Shown one piece after another: positions 7,220 to 14,656 of a stretch of DNA of 14,656 nt; positions within the stretch are counted from its first letter, which is position 1, and every line of letters starts with the position of its first letter. The notes below the pieces were generated by a model, which was not told the DNA's origin, did no database searches, and worked only from the letters and a program-made list of their open reading frames with translations. Made by a program: the position numbers and the translations under genes. This stretch comes from Bordetella parapertussis (GTDB lineage: Bacteria; Pseudomonadota; Gammaproteobacteria; Burkholderiales; Burkholderiaceae_B), in assembly GCA_945868195.1 (NCBI GenBank), contig CAMBLP010000043.1, forward strand, positions 1-14,656, in the 5' to 3' direction.

Positions 7220-8224
7220 ATGACAACAAAACCAAAAGTCGCTCTGATTAGTACGGGTGGCACGATTACGTCTCTCAGCACCCTCGGTGAACTCGATGTT
7301 TTTGAATACAGCTCCACAGGCACGAGACTTGATGCGCACGGCATGTTGGATAGATTTCCTCAAGCTAAAACCGTTGCAGATGTCATCCCAGTAGCTTTCG
7401 ACACCCTACTTTCAACAGCGGTCAGTTTTCCACATTGGAAAAAACTTGCTGAAACCATCGGCAAACTGATCACTGAGCACCCCGATCTGACTGGCATTGC
7501 GATCTTACATGGGACCTCATCTTTAGAAGAGACCGCCTACGCCCTGAATCTGGGTCTCAAGACAGAGATACCCGTTGTGCTGACCGGCTCTCAACGCCCG
7601 GCCAGCGCATTGTCGACTGACGCTGGTATGAATATATATAACGCAGTTCGCCTAGCCGCTTGCCCAGAGGCGCGCAATCTTGGCGTGCTTGTCTGTTTGA
7701 ACGATGAAATTCAGTCAGCGCGCGAAGCCACCAAGACGTCGAATGGAAGACTTCAAACGTTTAAATCACCGGATTTTGGTGCGCTTGGGCATGTCGATGG
7801 AGATCGCATCGTGATCTATAGGAGTCCTACGCGTCGCCATACGCCAGACACCGAGTTTGACCTGAGAGCTATCGCACAATGTCCACGTGTGGATATTGCC
7901 TATAGTTATGCGGGCGGTGATGGCGTTGCGGTGCAGGCGTTTATCGATGCGGGCGCTCAAGGCATTGTCGGCGCCGCTTTTGCACCCGGATTGCTTTCAC
8001 CCGAAGAGTTTGTCGCCATGCAAGCTGCAGTCAAACAAGGCGTGAGCGTGGCCATTTCTTCACGGGCAGGTTCTGGTCGTACCTTTGCACCGAGCAAAAT
8101 GAGAGAGGCTGGGTTTATTCAAGCCGACAACCTTACCCCCCAAAAGACGCGCATACTTTTGGCATTCGCATTGTCAAAAACAAAAAATCGCGCAGAAATT
8201 CAGCACATGTTTAATACGTACTAA
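7220..8224 (+). CDS. Asparaginase family protein (cytosolic, Ser at the Asp90 position)
   Basis: A 334-residue bacterial-type L-asparaginase (COG0252 family), expected to hydrolyse L-asparagine or a related amide. There is no signal peptide, so it should be cytosolic. The first catalytic motif is STGGTITS with T15 as the nucleophile; Tyr30 may be the partner of E. coli AnsB Tyr25. The second motif is HGTSSLEETAY (97-107): T99 matches Thr89, but S100 replaces Asp90 of the Thr-Lys-Asp triad. K172 in EATKTSNGR matches Lys162. TGSQRPASALSTDAGMN (122-138) and the FKSPDFGALG hinge are conserved. Substrate preference (Asn, Gln or another amide) is unclear because of the Asp90 change. It is convergent with nudC, 16 bp apart, and may be co-transcribed with the crotonase gene 82 bp upstream. 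Confidence 0.9.
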   Translation: MTTKPKVALISTGGTITSLSTLGELDVFEYSSTGTRLDAHGMLDRFPQAKTVADVIPVAFDTLLSTAVSFPHWKKLAETIGKLITEHPDLTGIAILHGTSSLEETAYALNLGLKTEIPVVLTGSQRPASALSTDAGMNIYNAVRLAACPEARNLGVLVCLNDEIQSAREATKTSNGRLQTFKSPDFGALGHVDGDRIVIYRSPTRRHTPDTEFDLRAIAQCPRVDIAYSYAGGDGVAVQAFIDAGAQGIVGAAFAPGLLSPEEFVAMQAAVKQGVSVAISSRAGSGRTFAPSKMREAGFIQADNLTPQKTRILLAFALSKTKNRAEIQHMFNTY

Positions 8225-8230
8225 GCCAAA

Positions 8231-8271
8231 AGTAAGTGCCTTACTGCGCAGTGTACATACGCTGCGCAGTA
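8231..8271. repeat. Nested inverted repeats at the asparaginase/nudC convergence
   Basis: TACTGCGCAG (8242-8251) and CTGCGCAGTA (8262-8271) form perfect 10-bp arms around a 10-nt loop. The core ACTGCGCAG is nearly self-palindromic, so the two copies are also direct repeats. A second hairpin, AGTAAG (8231-8236) with CTTACT (8240-8245), overlaps the left arm and would compete with it. The nudC stop codon lies inside both. On the minus strand AGTAAG-GCA-CTTACT is followed by TTTGG, a weak terminator-like shape. Confidence 0.6.
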
Positions 8272-9038
8272 TGAATCCGACACGAAGCATCGATTAACTG
8301 TCTAGCGATGCTGACATGTTCTGGCAAAGGCGGGAGTGCTTCGCGTGAAAACCAACCTGCAGCCTCGATCTCGCTAGGATCTGGGGTGATTTCGCCTCCT
8401 GCATACTCTGCAAAAAATGCAATCATGAGAGAGTTGGGGAAAGGCCAGGATTGACTGGTGAAATACCGAAGATTTGCAATCTCAAGGCCGACCTCCTCTC
8501 GCACCTCCCGGACGGCACACTGCTCAAGAGTTTCACCAGGCTCGACAAAACCAGCCAAGGCACTGAATACGCCAGGACGGAAATGAGGGCTACGCGCTAA
8601 CATTAGCTCGTCACCACGCTCAATCAGTACCATCACAGCCGGTGAAATGCGGGGATAGGCAACGAGTCGACAGCTTGGGCACTCGAGCGCCATTTCGGTT
8701 TTTTTCATCACAGTCGGCGACCCGCAATGGCCACAATAACGATGATTTTTCTGCCAGTCGATGAGTTGCGTGCCACGCCCGGCCAAGGCAAAAACCTCGG
8801 GACCTGCCGAGGCAAACAAGCTGCGAACCGGTCTTAACTCGCCGATGATGTGTTGAGGGATATTCTCTGTCTCAACGGCATAGCAGAGTGCACCATTCCA
8901 GTGCCCAATCTTCAAAGCCTCGCCGAAATCTCTGAAGTCTTCGTGACTTGCCTTGGGAAATGCCTCTCTGCCTTGCTCATCAACAGATATTAGTACCTGA
9001 TTACCACATCGAATCAACCAATAACTTAACTCGCTCAT
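8241..9038 (-). CDS. nudC: NAD+ diphosphatase / RNA-decapping Nudix hydrolase NudC
   Basis: With ATG at 9038 the protein has 265 residues, the usual NudC size. NudC cleaves NAD(H) to NMN(H) plus AMP and removes NAD caps from RNA 5' ends. The zinc ribbon is C102, C105, C120 and C123 (YCGHCGSP, ECPSCRLVAYP). The Nudix box begins at G163 and matches Gx5Ex7REUxEExGU, ending VREVREEVGL. The NudC-specific SQPWPFPxS signature appears as SQSWPFPNSLM (195-205), with Ser for the first Pro. The frame extends to a GTG at 9119, but that has no ribosome binding site and overlaps a likely promoter, while the ATG at 9038 has GAGA about 9 nt upstream and gives the family N-terminus. The last dozen residues (RIHTAQRMYTAQ) look like an extra tail encoded by the terminal palindrome. 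Confidence 0.94.
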   Translation of the reverse strand: MSELSYWLIRCGNQVLISVDEQGREAFPKASHEDFRDFGEALKIGHWNGALCYAVETENIPQHIIGELRPVRSLFASAGPEVFALAGRGTQLIDWQKNHRYCGHCGSPTVMKKTEMALECPSCRLVAYPRISPAVMVLIERGDELMLARSPHFRPGVFSALAGFVEPGETLEQCAVREVREEVGLEIANLRYFTSQSWPFPNSLMIAFFAEYAGGEITPDPSEIEAAGWFSREALPPLPEHVSIARQLIDASCRIHTAQRMYTAQ

Positions 9039-9094
9039 CTTGTGTCTCGTGAAATTTTTAGAATGCTCAAAGGAAGCATGGATTATTTGACAAC

Positions 9095-9121
9095 ATTGTA
9101 TTCTGGGTTGATGATTCACAA
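9095..9121 (-). promoter_or_regulatory. Candidate nudC promoter
   Basis: On the minus strand TTGTGA (9116-9121) and TACAAT (9095-9100, 5 of 6 to TATAAT) are separated by 15 bp, which is shorter than ideal. Initiation near 9088 would leave about 50 nt before the ATG at 9038. The rest of the 202-bp gap to 9241 must also serve the divergent oxidoreductase; TATATT at 9174-9179 is a possible -10 there, without a clear -35. Confidence 0.3.
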
Positions 9122-9240
9122 GGCTTGTATTAAGTTGATGCGTATGAGCGCACGAAACCTTTTGGAATAAAGGTATATTTAGCGGGCGTCGTCATGAATC
9201 CAACGTATCAAAAATCGGCACGCTCAAAGGACATTTACCC

Positions 9241-12200
9241 ATGAACGCACCGCTGACCACATCCGCCCAAAAGGTGTATGACAAGGTATCGCTCGAAGAT
9301 AAGTACACGCAGGAACAGGGCCGCGCCTTTATGAGCGGCGTTCAAGCGCTCGTCAGACTGCCGATGATGCAGCAGCTCCGTGATGCGCAAGCAGGACACA
9401 ATACTGCCGGTTTTATTAGCGGCTATCGCGGCAGCCCCTTAGGGGGCTATGACCAGGCGCTCTGGAAAGCCTCGGCTCACTTAAAGCGCCATCACATTGT
9501 CTTTCAGCCGGGTGTCAATGAGGAGCTTGCCGCAACCGCTGTGTGGGGAACGCAGCAAGTTGAACTTTTTCCTGCGCAAAAAAAATATGACGGCGTTTTT
9601 GGGCTGTGGTACGGCAAGGGACCGGGTGTTGACCGCTGTTCGGATGTGTTTAAACATGCCAATATGGCCGGAACGTCCCCTCTTGGCGGTGTCATTGCAG
9701 TCGCCGGGGACGATCATATCGCGAAAAGTTCGACGGCCGCACACCAAAGCGACCATATTTTTAAAGCTTGTGGGTTGCCTGTTTTTTTTCCAAGCGATGT
9801 GCAAGGTATTTTAGATATGGGCCTGCACGCCTTTGCCATGAGCCGCTTTTCGGGTCTCTGGTCAAGCATGAAGACAATCCAAGAGGTCGTTGAATCAAGC
9901 GCGAGCGTAGACATCGACTTGGATCGGGTCAAAATAATTTTGCCCGAAGACTTTATATTGCCAGAAGGTGGACTCCACATTCGCTGGCCAGACGCACCTC
10001 TCGAGCAAGAGGCGCGATTGATGGAATACAAGTGGTACGCCGCACTCGCATACATACGCGCAAACAAACTAAACCATACCGTGATTCAGGGCTCCCACGA
10101 TCGTCTTGGCATCATGGCTAGCGGCAAGGCATACCGAGATACCTGTCAGGCATTACTCGACTTGGGTCTGAGCAATGAAGTTTGCAAACATATTGGGTTG
10201 AGGCTGCACCACGTTAACGTCGTTTGGCCACTGGAGCCTCGTTCAACGCGCGAGTTTGCTCAAGGTCTCGAAGAGATTTTGGTCGTCGAAGAAAAGCGTC
10301 AAATCATTGAGTATCAGCTCAAAGAAGAACTCTACAACTGGCGCCCGGACACACGCCCCGATGTTCTTGGAAAGTTCGACCAGCCGGATAATGATCATAG
10401 CGGTGGTGAGTGGGCACGGCCAAACCCAGCAGGGAACTGGCTATTACGTGCCAATGCCGACTTGAGTCCTGCTTTGATTTCCCAAGCGATCGCAAAGCGT
10501 TTACTACGTCGCGATCTGCCTGACGCTGTGCGAGCGGGTATTCATGCTAGGTTAAGTGTCATTGACGCTAAACAACGGGCGCTCAGTGTGATCGATGACG
10601 CCGTAGGTGAGCGACAACCGTGGTTTTGCAGTGGATGTCCACACAGCACAAGCACGCGTGTGCCAGAAGGTAGCCGAGCAATGGCCGGTATCGGTTGTCA
10701 CTATATGGTGTTGTGGATGGATCGCTCAACATCAACCTTTACTCAAATGGGGGGTGAAGGCGCACCCTGGGTGGGACAAGCACCTTTCGTCACAGATCAG
10801 CACGTTTTTGCCAATATCGGAGATGGCACCTGGTTTCACAGTGGCTCCTTGGCGATCAGGCAAGCTGTCGTGGCAGGTGTCAACATCACATACAAGATTC
10901 TCTACAACGATGCAGTCGCGATGACAGGTGGTCAGCAAGTGGGAGAGCGCCCAGAGGGCCTATCAGTCCCGCAAATCGTCAAGAGCAGTATTGCTGAAGG
11001 TGTGCAACGCGTCGCCGTCGTCACAGACGATCCGCAGCGATATGCAGGCGTCCAGTTAGAGTCTGGTGTTCGCGTCTGGCATCGTGATGAGCTTGATACC
11101 GTCCAGCGTTTATTTAGAGAAATCCCTGGCACCACCGTCATTGTGTATGACCAGACCTGTGCGACAGAGAAAAGACGTCGTCGAAAATCAGGCAAACTTG
11201 AAGATCCCAAACGCGTTGTGCTTATCAACGAGCTCGTGTGCGAAGGTTGTGGGGACTGCTCAGCCAAGAGTAACTGCCTGTCTGTCGAGCCGCTTGAGAC
11301 CGACTTTGGGCGCAAGCGCCAAATCAATCACAGCAGTTGCAACAAAGACGAGTCTTGCTTGAAAGGCTTTTGTCCAAGCTTTGTTGTCATTGAAAATGCA
11401 ACACTTCGCAAACCCATATTGAAGGTTGACGCGAGCAATGAGAATAAAGGTGTTGAATACTTATCTGAAAAAAATCCAGCGGTTCTTGTACGACCTACCC
11501 TTCCCGATTGCATAAAGCCTTATCGCATCGTCGTGGCGGGTGTGGGTGGTACTGGTGTCATTACCATCGGTCAATTGCTAGGGATGGCTGCCCATATTGA
11601 AGGTAAAGGCGTTATCACGCAGGACTCCGCAGGACTTGCTCAAAAAGGCGGCTCGACATGGAGCCACGTCCAAATTGCATATTCTCACGACGCGCTGTGC
11701 GCCACTAAAGTCGATATTGCACGGGCCAATTTGATTATCGCTTGCGATGGTGTCGTGGCGGCAAGTCAAACCACGATGGCATTGATTCAAAAGGGACTCA
11801 CCCGCATCGCACTCAATCACCATGACACACCGACAGCTGGTTTTGTACAAAGCCCTGACTGGCACTCGACAAATGCCGCATGCGCAACTGCGTTAGGTCA
11901 AGCCGTTGGTGCAGAGCAACTCGTCGGTCTCGATGCAAGCGCAATGGCCGTCGACAAGTTAGGTGACGCGATTTATGCGAATCCCCTACTTCTTGGATAT
12001 TGTTGGCAAAAAGGCTTTATCCCTCTCTCATTGGAGTCCTTAGTCGAAGCTTTTAGACTCAATGCAGTACAAGTCGAGCGTAATCTGCTGGCATTTGAAT
12101 GGGGCCGGGCTGCGGCTTTAGATCCAAAACTTTCAATGACGACGACTAAAGAACACCCTGTTCAATTTAAAGCGCGTCAATCCATTGAACACATCATTCA

Positions 12201-12828
12201 GACACGCTCTGAATTTCTGATACGTTATCAAAATAAACGCTATGCGGCTCAATACCTCGCGTTTGTTCAGCATATTCGCCAAGCCGAACAGAACCTGACA
12301 AAAGATTCTTCCAACACAAACCTCAGACTGACGCAAACCGTTGCACGCTATCTCTTTAAGCTGATGGCATACAAAGATGAATATGAAGTCGCACGTCTTC
12401 ATACAGAGCATCATTTTGTAGCCAAAATCTCTGAACAGTTTGAACCCGGATATAAAATCACGCATTATTTAGCCCCACCCTTGCTCTCGGCACATCATGC
12501 ACAGGGCGAGGCAATCAAACAACGCTTTGGTAGCTGGATTCGTCCCGTCATGACAGGACTCAGACATCTGAAAATATTGCGTGGTACACCTCTAGACCCG
12601 TTTGGCTACAGCCAAGAGCGCCGCACAGAGCGGGCGTTGATCGCTGAGTATAAATTTTGTATCGAAGCGCTTCTGCCTAAGCTCAATCCGGACAATATCG
12701 ACTTAGCTGTGCAGATTGCTTCTGTGCCCGAACACATTCGTGGCTATGGCCACGTCAAAGCCAAGCATCTAGAAGAGGCTAAGAAAAAAAATCAAATACT
12801 GCTTGAACAATGGCACAGCCAGACTTGA
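9241..12828 (+). CDS. Fused indolepyruvate:ferredoxin oxidoreductase-type 2-oxoacid oxidoreductase
   Basis: A 1195-residue cytosolic enzyme that fuses, in one chain, parts that are separate IorA and IorB subunits in archaea. It is expected to decarboxylate aryl- or branched-chain 2-oxoacids oxidatively to acyl-CoA, passing electrons through Fe-S clusters. The N-terminal pyrimidine-binding domain has SGYRGSPLGGYDQALW (about 60-75) and the Glu-containing GVNEELAATAVWGTQQ. The thiamine diphosphate site is GDGTWF (527-532) with N556. A ferredoxin-like segment follows, with C667, C670, C673 and C679, then C700, C706 and C711. The gamma (IorB-like) domain starts near 762 with VVAGVGGTGVITIGQLLG and includes DSAGLAQKGGSTWSH. 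The C-terminal part, about 990-1190, resembles the DUF6537 region of such fusions. AAAGGA lies 9 nt before the ATG. No ferredoxin or regulator gene is adjacent. Substrate is not proven. Confidence 0.93.
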   Translation: MNAPLTTSAQKVYDKVSLEDKYTQEQGRAFMSGVQALVRLPMMQQLRDAQAGHNTAGFISGYRGSPLGGYDQALWKASAHLKRHHIVFQPGVNEELAATAVWGTQQVELFPAQKKYDGVFGLWYGKGPGVDRCSDVFKHANMAGTSPLGGVIAVAGDDHIAKSSTAAHQSDHIFKACGLPVFFPSDVQGILDMGLHAFAMSRFSGLWSSMKTIQEVVESSASVDIDLDRVKIILPEDFILPEGGLHIRWPDAPLEQEARLMEYKWYAALAYIRANKLNHTVIQGSHDRLGIMASGKAYRDTCQALLDLGLSNEVCKHIGLRLHHVNVVWPLEPRSTREFAQGLEEILVVEEKRQIIEYQLKEELYNWRPDTRPDVLGKFDQPDNDHSGGEWARPNPAGNWLLRANADLSPALISQAIAKRLLRRDLPDAVRAGIHARLSVIDAKQRALSVIDDAVGERQPWFCSGCPHSTSTRVPEGSRAMAGIGCHYMVLWMDRSTSTFTQMGGEGAPWVGQAPFVTDQHVFANIGDGTWFHSGSLAIRQAVVAGVNITYKILYNDAVAMTGGQQVGERPEGLSVPQIVKSSIAEGVQRVAVVTDDPQRYAGVQLESGVRVWHRDELDTVQRLFREIPGTTVIVYDQTCATEKRRRRKSGKLEDPKRVVLINELVCEGCGDCSAKSNCLSVEPLETDFGRKRQINHSSCNKDESCLKGFCPSFVVIENATLRKPILKVDASNENKGVEYLSEKNPAVLVRPTLPDCIKPYRIVVAGVGGTGVITIGQLLGMAAHIEGKGVITQDSAGLAQKGGSTWSHVQIAYSHDALCATKVDIARANLIIACDGVVAASQTTMALIQKGLTRIALNHHDTPTAGFVQSPDWHSTNAACATALGQAVGAEQLVGLDASAMAVDKLGDAIYANPLLLGYCWQKGFIPLSLESLVEAFRLNAVQVERNLLAFEWGRAAALDPKLSMTTTKEHPVQFKARQSIEHIIQTRSEFLIRYQNKRYAAQYLAFVQHIRQAEQNLTKDSSNTNLRLTQTVARYLFKLMAYKDEYEVARLHTEHHFVAKISEQFEPGYKITHYLAPPLLSAHHAQGEAIKQRFGSWIRPVMTGLRHLKILRGTPLDPFGYSQERRTERALIAEYKFCIEALLPKLNPDNIDLAVQIASVPEHIRGYGHVKAKHLEEAKKKNQILLEQWHSQT

Positions 12829-12851
12829 GCGTTTAATTAATTGGCATTAAG

Positions 12852-14051
12852 CTAGAAAGACTCGTTAAACAGTTCACGTCCGATCAACATCCGGCGTATT
12901 TCACTGGTGCCGGCGCCGATCTCGTACAGCTTGGCGTCGCGCCAAAGTCGACCTGTTGGATAGTCATTGATATAGCCATTACCACCCAAAATTTGGATCG
13001 CCTCGCCGGCCATCCAAGTTGCCTTTTCCGCACAGTACAAGATCACGCCCGCAGCATCCTTGCGTAATCCGCGCTGGCTATTTGACGACCCCTGCGTTGA
13101 GTCTAGCGCGCGCGCATCCAGCGTACGTCCAACAGCATAACAATAAGCGCGACAGGCAGAGTATGTGGTGTACATATCGGCAAGCTTGCCTTGAATCAAC
13201 TGGAACTCACCAATGGATTGTCCAAATTGACGTCGCTCGTGTACATAAGGCAATACGATATCCAGGCAAGCACCCATGATACCCAGCGGACCCGCCGCAA
13301 GCACAGCGCGCTCATAGTCTAAGCCACTCATCAATACATTGACACCCCCATCGAGCTGACCGAGGATGTTTTCAGCCGGAACAAAGACCTGATCAAAAAC
13401 TAGTTCGCCCGTATGAGAGCCCCGCATGCCGAGCTTGTCGAGACGTTGGGCCACAGAAAAGCCCGGCATATCACGATCGATTAAAAATGCGGTAATACCG
13501 CGTGCTTTTTTATCGGGATCAGTCTTGGCATACACCACAAGCGTCTGAGCATCCGGACCATTGGTAATCCACATTTTGGTGCCGTTGAGAAGATAGCCAC
13601 CCCCGTCTGGGGTCGCACGTAATTTCATACTGACAACATCCGAACCCGCCTCAGGCTCGCTCATCGCGAGTGCACCAATGTGATCGCCATTAATCAAGGG
13701 CGGTAAAAATTTTGCGCGCTGAGCGTCCGTACCGTTTCGCATGATTTGATTCACACATAAATTGGAGTGAGCCCCATACGACAAGCCAACAGAAGCAGAA
13801 GCCCGAGAAATTTCTTCCATAACGATCATATGCGCAAGATATCCCATGCCTGCGCCACCATAATCAGGACTCGCGGTCACGCCAAGAAGTCCCATGTCAC
13901 CCATCTTGCGCCAGAGATCCATCGGAAACTGATCCTCTCGATCAATCTGAGAGGCTCTCGGAGCAATTTCCTTGATCGCAAACGCACGGACGGCTTCGCG
14001 CAAGGCATTTAATTCTTGTGACAGTCCATCATCTAGTGTATATGTCAGCAT
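12852..14051 (-). CDS. ivd: Isovaleryl-CoA dehydrogenase
   Basis: An FAD acyl-CoA dehydrogenase of 399 residues acting in leucine catabolism: isovaleryl-CoA to 3-methylcrotonyl-CoA, with electrons going to ETF. It is very close to human IVD by eye: [15 protein letters not shown] (89-103), [36 protein letters not shown] and [16 protein letters not shown]. The catalytic Glu is E247 in [16 protein letters not shown], the position typical of IVD, and the protein ends with [19 protein letters not shown]. An extra Ser/Gln/Asn-rich stretch of roughly ten residues lies near 313-327. Two ATGs adjoin (14054 and 14051); GAGGA is only 3 nt before the first and 6 nt before the second, so I choose the second. 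It is convergent with the oxidoreductase (23-bp gap) and follows a terminator, so it should have its own promoter. No 3-methylcrotonyl-CoA carboxylase genes adjoin it here. Confidence 0.95.
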   Translation of the reverse strand: MLTYTLDDGLSQELNALREAVRAFAIKEIAPRASQIDREDQFPMDLWRKMGDMGLLGVTASPDYGGAGMGYLAHMIVMEEISRASASVGLSYGAHSNLCVNQIMRNGTDAQRAKFLPPLINGDHIGALAMSEPEAGSDVVSMKLRATPDGGGYLLNGTKMWITNGPDAQTLVVYAKTDPDKKARGITAFLIDRDMPGFSVAQRLDKLGMRGSHTGELVFDQVFVPAENILGQLDGGVNVLMSGLDYERAVLAAGPLGIMGACLDIVLPYVHERRQFGQSIGEFQLIQGKLADMYTTYSACRAYCYAVGRTLDARALDSTQGSSNSQRGLRKDAAGVILYCAEKATWMAGEAIQILGGNGYINDYPTGRLWRDAKLYEIGAGTSEIRRMLIGRELFNESF

Positions 14052-14082
14052 CATTTATCCTCAGGGCTCTCTCAACTCAGTA

Positions 14083-14099
14083 AGCTTAATCTAGCTTAA
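14083..14099 (-). repeat. Direct repeat TTAAGCT with 10-bp period upstream of ivd
   Basis: On the minus strand TTAAGCT occurs twice, three bases apart (TTAAGCTAGATTAAGCT), 30-45 bp upstream of the ivd start. The 10-bp period puts both copies on the same DNA face, as in some operators. No known site is recognised, and it could be chance in a short A/T-rich leader. Confidence 0.3.
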
Positions 14100-14111
14100 C
14101 GACACTCAATA

Positions 14112-14146
14112 CAAAAGCCCCCTCACTATTGTCTAGCAAGGGGGCT
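14112..14146 (-). terminator. Intrinsic terminator after the TRAP permease gene
   Basis: AGCCCCCT and AGGGGGCT (plus-strand 14116-14123 and 14139-14146) pair perfectly over 8 bp, with a further CTA/TAG pairing inside the loop. On the minus strand the stem is followed by TTTGTATT. It lies about 25-60 nt past the permease stop at 14171 and ahead of ivd, so it separates the two transcription units. Confidence 0.75.
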
Positions 14147-14170
14147 CCGTTTACAAAAACTAATAAAGAA

Positions 14171-14656
14171 TTAACCTGGACCCATCAACAAGTCAGGTAA
14201 CCATGTAGAGATAATCGGGATGTAGGTCACCACAAGCAACAGGCCAACCATTAGGACAAAAAACGGCATCGTGCCACGCAATACCTGCGCCAAGGGGATC
14301 TTGGAGATATTACTAATCACGAACAGATTCAAGCCCACAGGCGGGGACATCAACGCCAACTCCATGTTGATCACCAGCATCACACCAAAATGAATCGGAT
14401 CGATACCCAGAGGCTCAAGCAAAGGCAAGATAATCGGCACCATGATCAACAAGATCGAGAAGACCTCAAGGAACATGCCCAAGAAAATCAGGATGATGTT
14501 AACCGCCAGCAAGAACTGCCAAGGCTGAATATCCAGACTTTTTACAAAATCAAGCGTCTTTTGCGCTATGCCGGTTTCAGTAATCAAGTGACCAAAAGCA
14601 AGCGCCATCGCAATGATGATCATGATGGCCGCGGCACTGCGCACAGCATGCGTCAT
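14171..14656 (-). CDS. TRAP transporter large permease (DctM), C-terminal part only
   Basis: The last 161 residues of a DctM-type large membrane subunit of a TRAP transporter, which imports organic acids (C4-dicarboxylates, 2-oxoacids and others) using a sodium or proton gradient with a periplasmic binding protein. Full-length DctM is about 425 residues, so the N-terminal two thirds lie beyond the window edge; the Met at 14656 is internal. Diagnostic motifs are NIILIFLGMFLEVFSILLIM followed by VPIILPLL, GIDPIHFGVMLVINMELALM and SPPVGLNLFVIS. The chain ends with the hydrophobic helix FFVLMVGLLLVVTYIP and a short tail. The small permease (DctQ) and binding protein (DctP) genes would be expected upstream, outside the window. 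Substrate is unknown. Confidence 0.93.
   Translation of the reverse strand: MTHAVRSAAAIMIIIAMALAFGHLITETGIAQKTLDFVKSLDIQPWQFLLAVNIILIFLGMFLEVFSILLIMVPIILPLLEPLGIDPIHFGVMLVINMELALMSPPVGLNLFVISNISKIPLAQVLRGTMPFFVLMVGLLLVVTYIPIISTWLPDLLMGPG

Noticed and set aside
5363..8224. AEC carrier, crotonase and asparaginase as a dedicated new pathway operon
   Set aside because: Same strand and modest gaps, but each gene belongs to a common family, leaders are 50 and 82 bp, and no shared substrate can be argued from sequence.
9039..9119. GTG start for nudC at 9119 (27 extra residues)
   Set aside because: No ribosome binding site, the segment overlaps promoter-like hexamers, and the ATG at 9038 gives the normal NudC N-terminus and length.
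12829..12851. Possible bidirectional terminator between the oxidoreductase and ivd (imperfect AGC..TTAAT/ATTAA..GCT pairing)
   Set aside because: The stem is short and bulged and neither strand has a T-run after it; TTAATTAA is expected by chance in such an A/T-rich gap.
1..14656. Mobile elements, CRISPR arrays, toxin-antitoxin or defence genes
   Set aside because: No spaced repeats, transposase, integrase or paired small genes were found on either strand, and the tRNA-Leu 3' end has no adjacent integrase or duplicated attachment sequence.

Overview
The window reads as an ordinary chromosomal stretch from a betaproteobacterium, most likely Burkholderiales. Grounds are the rnr-rlmB pair followed by a cystathionine gamma-synthase-family gene, a one-piece indolepyruvate:ferredoxin oxidoreductase-type protein, a branched-chain amino acid acyl-CoA dehydrogenase and a TRAP transporter. 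Base composition is moderate and even by eye. The genus cannot be fixed from sequence alone. I see no insertion sequence, phage gene, integrase, CRISPR array or composition break.

Bases 1-4650: a minus-strand run of rnr (RNase R), rlmB (23S rRNA G2251 methyltransferase) and a PLP-dependent transsulfuration-family enzyme whose C-terminus is cut by the window edge. rnr and rlmB are tightly coupled (10 bp apart). A hairpin with a U-rich tail separates rlmB from the PLP enzyme. Head-to-head with rnr is a tRNA-Leu(CAG) gene on the plus strand. Its near-consensus promoter lies on top of the proposed rnr start codon, and a good intrinsic terminator follows it.

Bases 4785-8224: a minus-strand GNAT acetyltransferase, divergent from a plus-strand series of AEC-family carrier, crotonase-fold protein and cytosolic asparaginase. 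The series could be partly co-transcribed (gaps of 50 and 82 bp, no clear terminators), but the three functions do not form an obvious pathway.

Bases 8241-14656: minus-strand nudC (NAD(H)/RNA-cap pyrophosphatase) is convergent with the asparaginase and divergent from a 1195-residue fused 2-oxoacid oxidoreductase. That enzyme is convergent with isovaleryl-CoA dehydrogenase (ivd). Upstream of ivd is the C-terminal part of a TRAP large permease (DctM) with its own terminator. The oxidoreductase and ivd both suit amino acid catabolism (aryl- or branched-chain 2-oxoacids to acyl-CoA; leucine-derived isovaleryl-CoA to 3-methylcrotonyl-CoA), but they are transcribed separately.

I find no convincing undescribed multi-gene system. 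The points most worth a second look are three enzymes with substitutions at positions that are catalytic in their relatives (the PLP enzyme, the crotonase, the asparaginase), the rnr start/tRNA promoter overlap, and a nested palindrome at the nudC 3' end.
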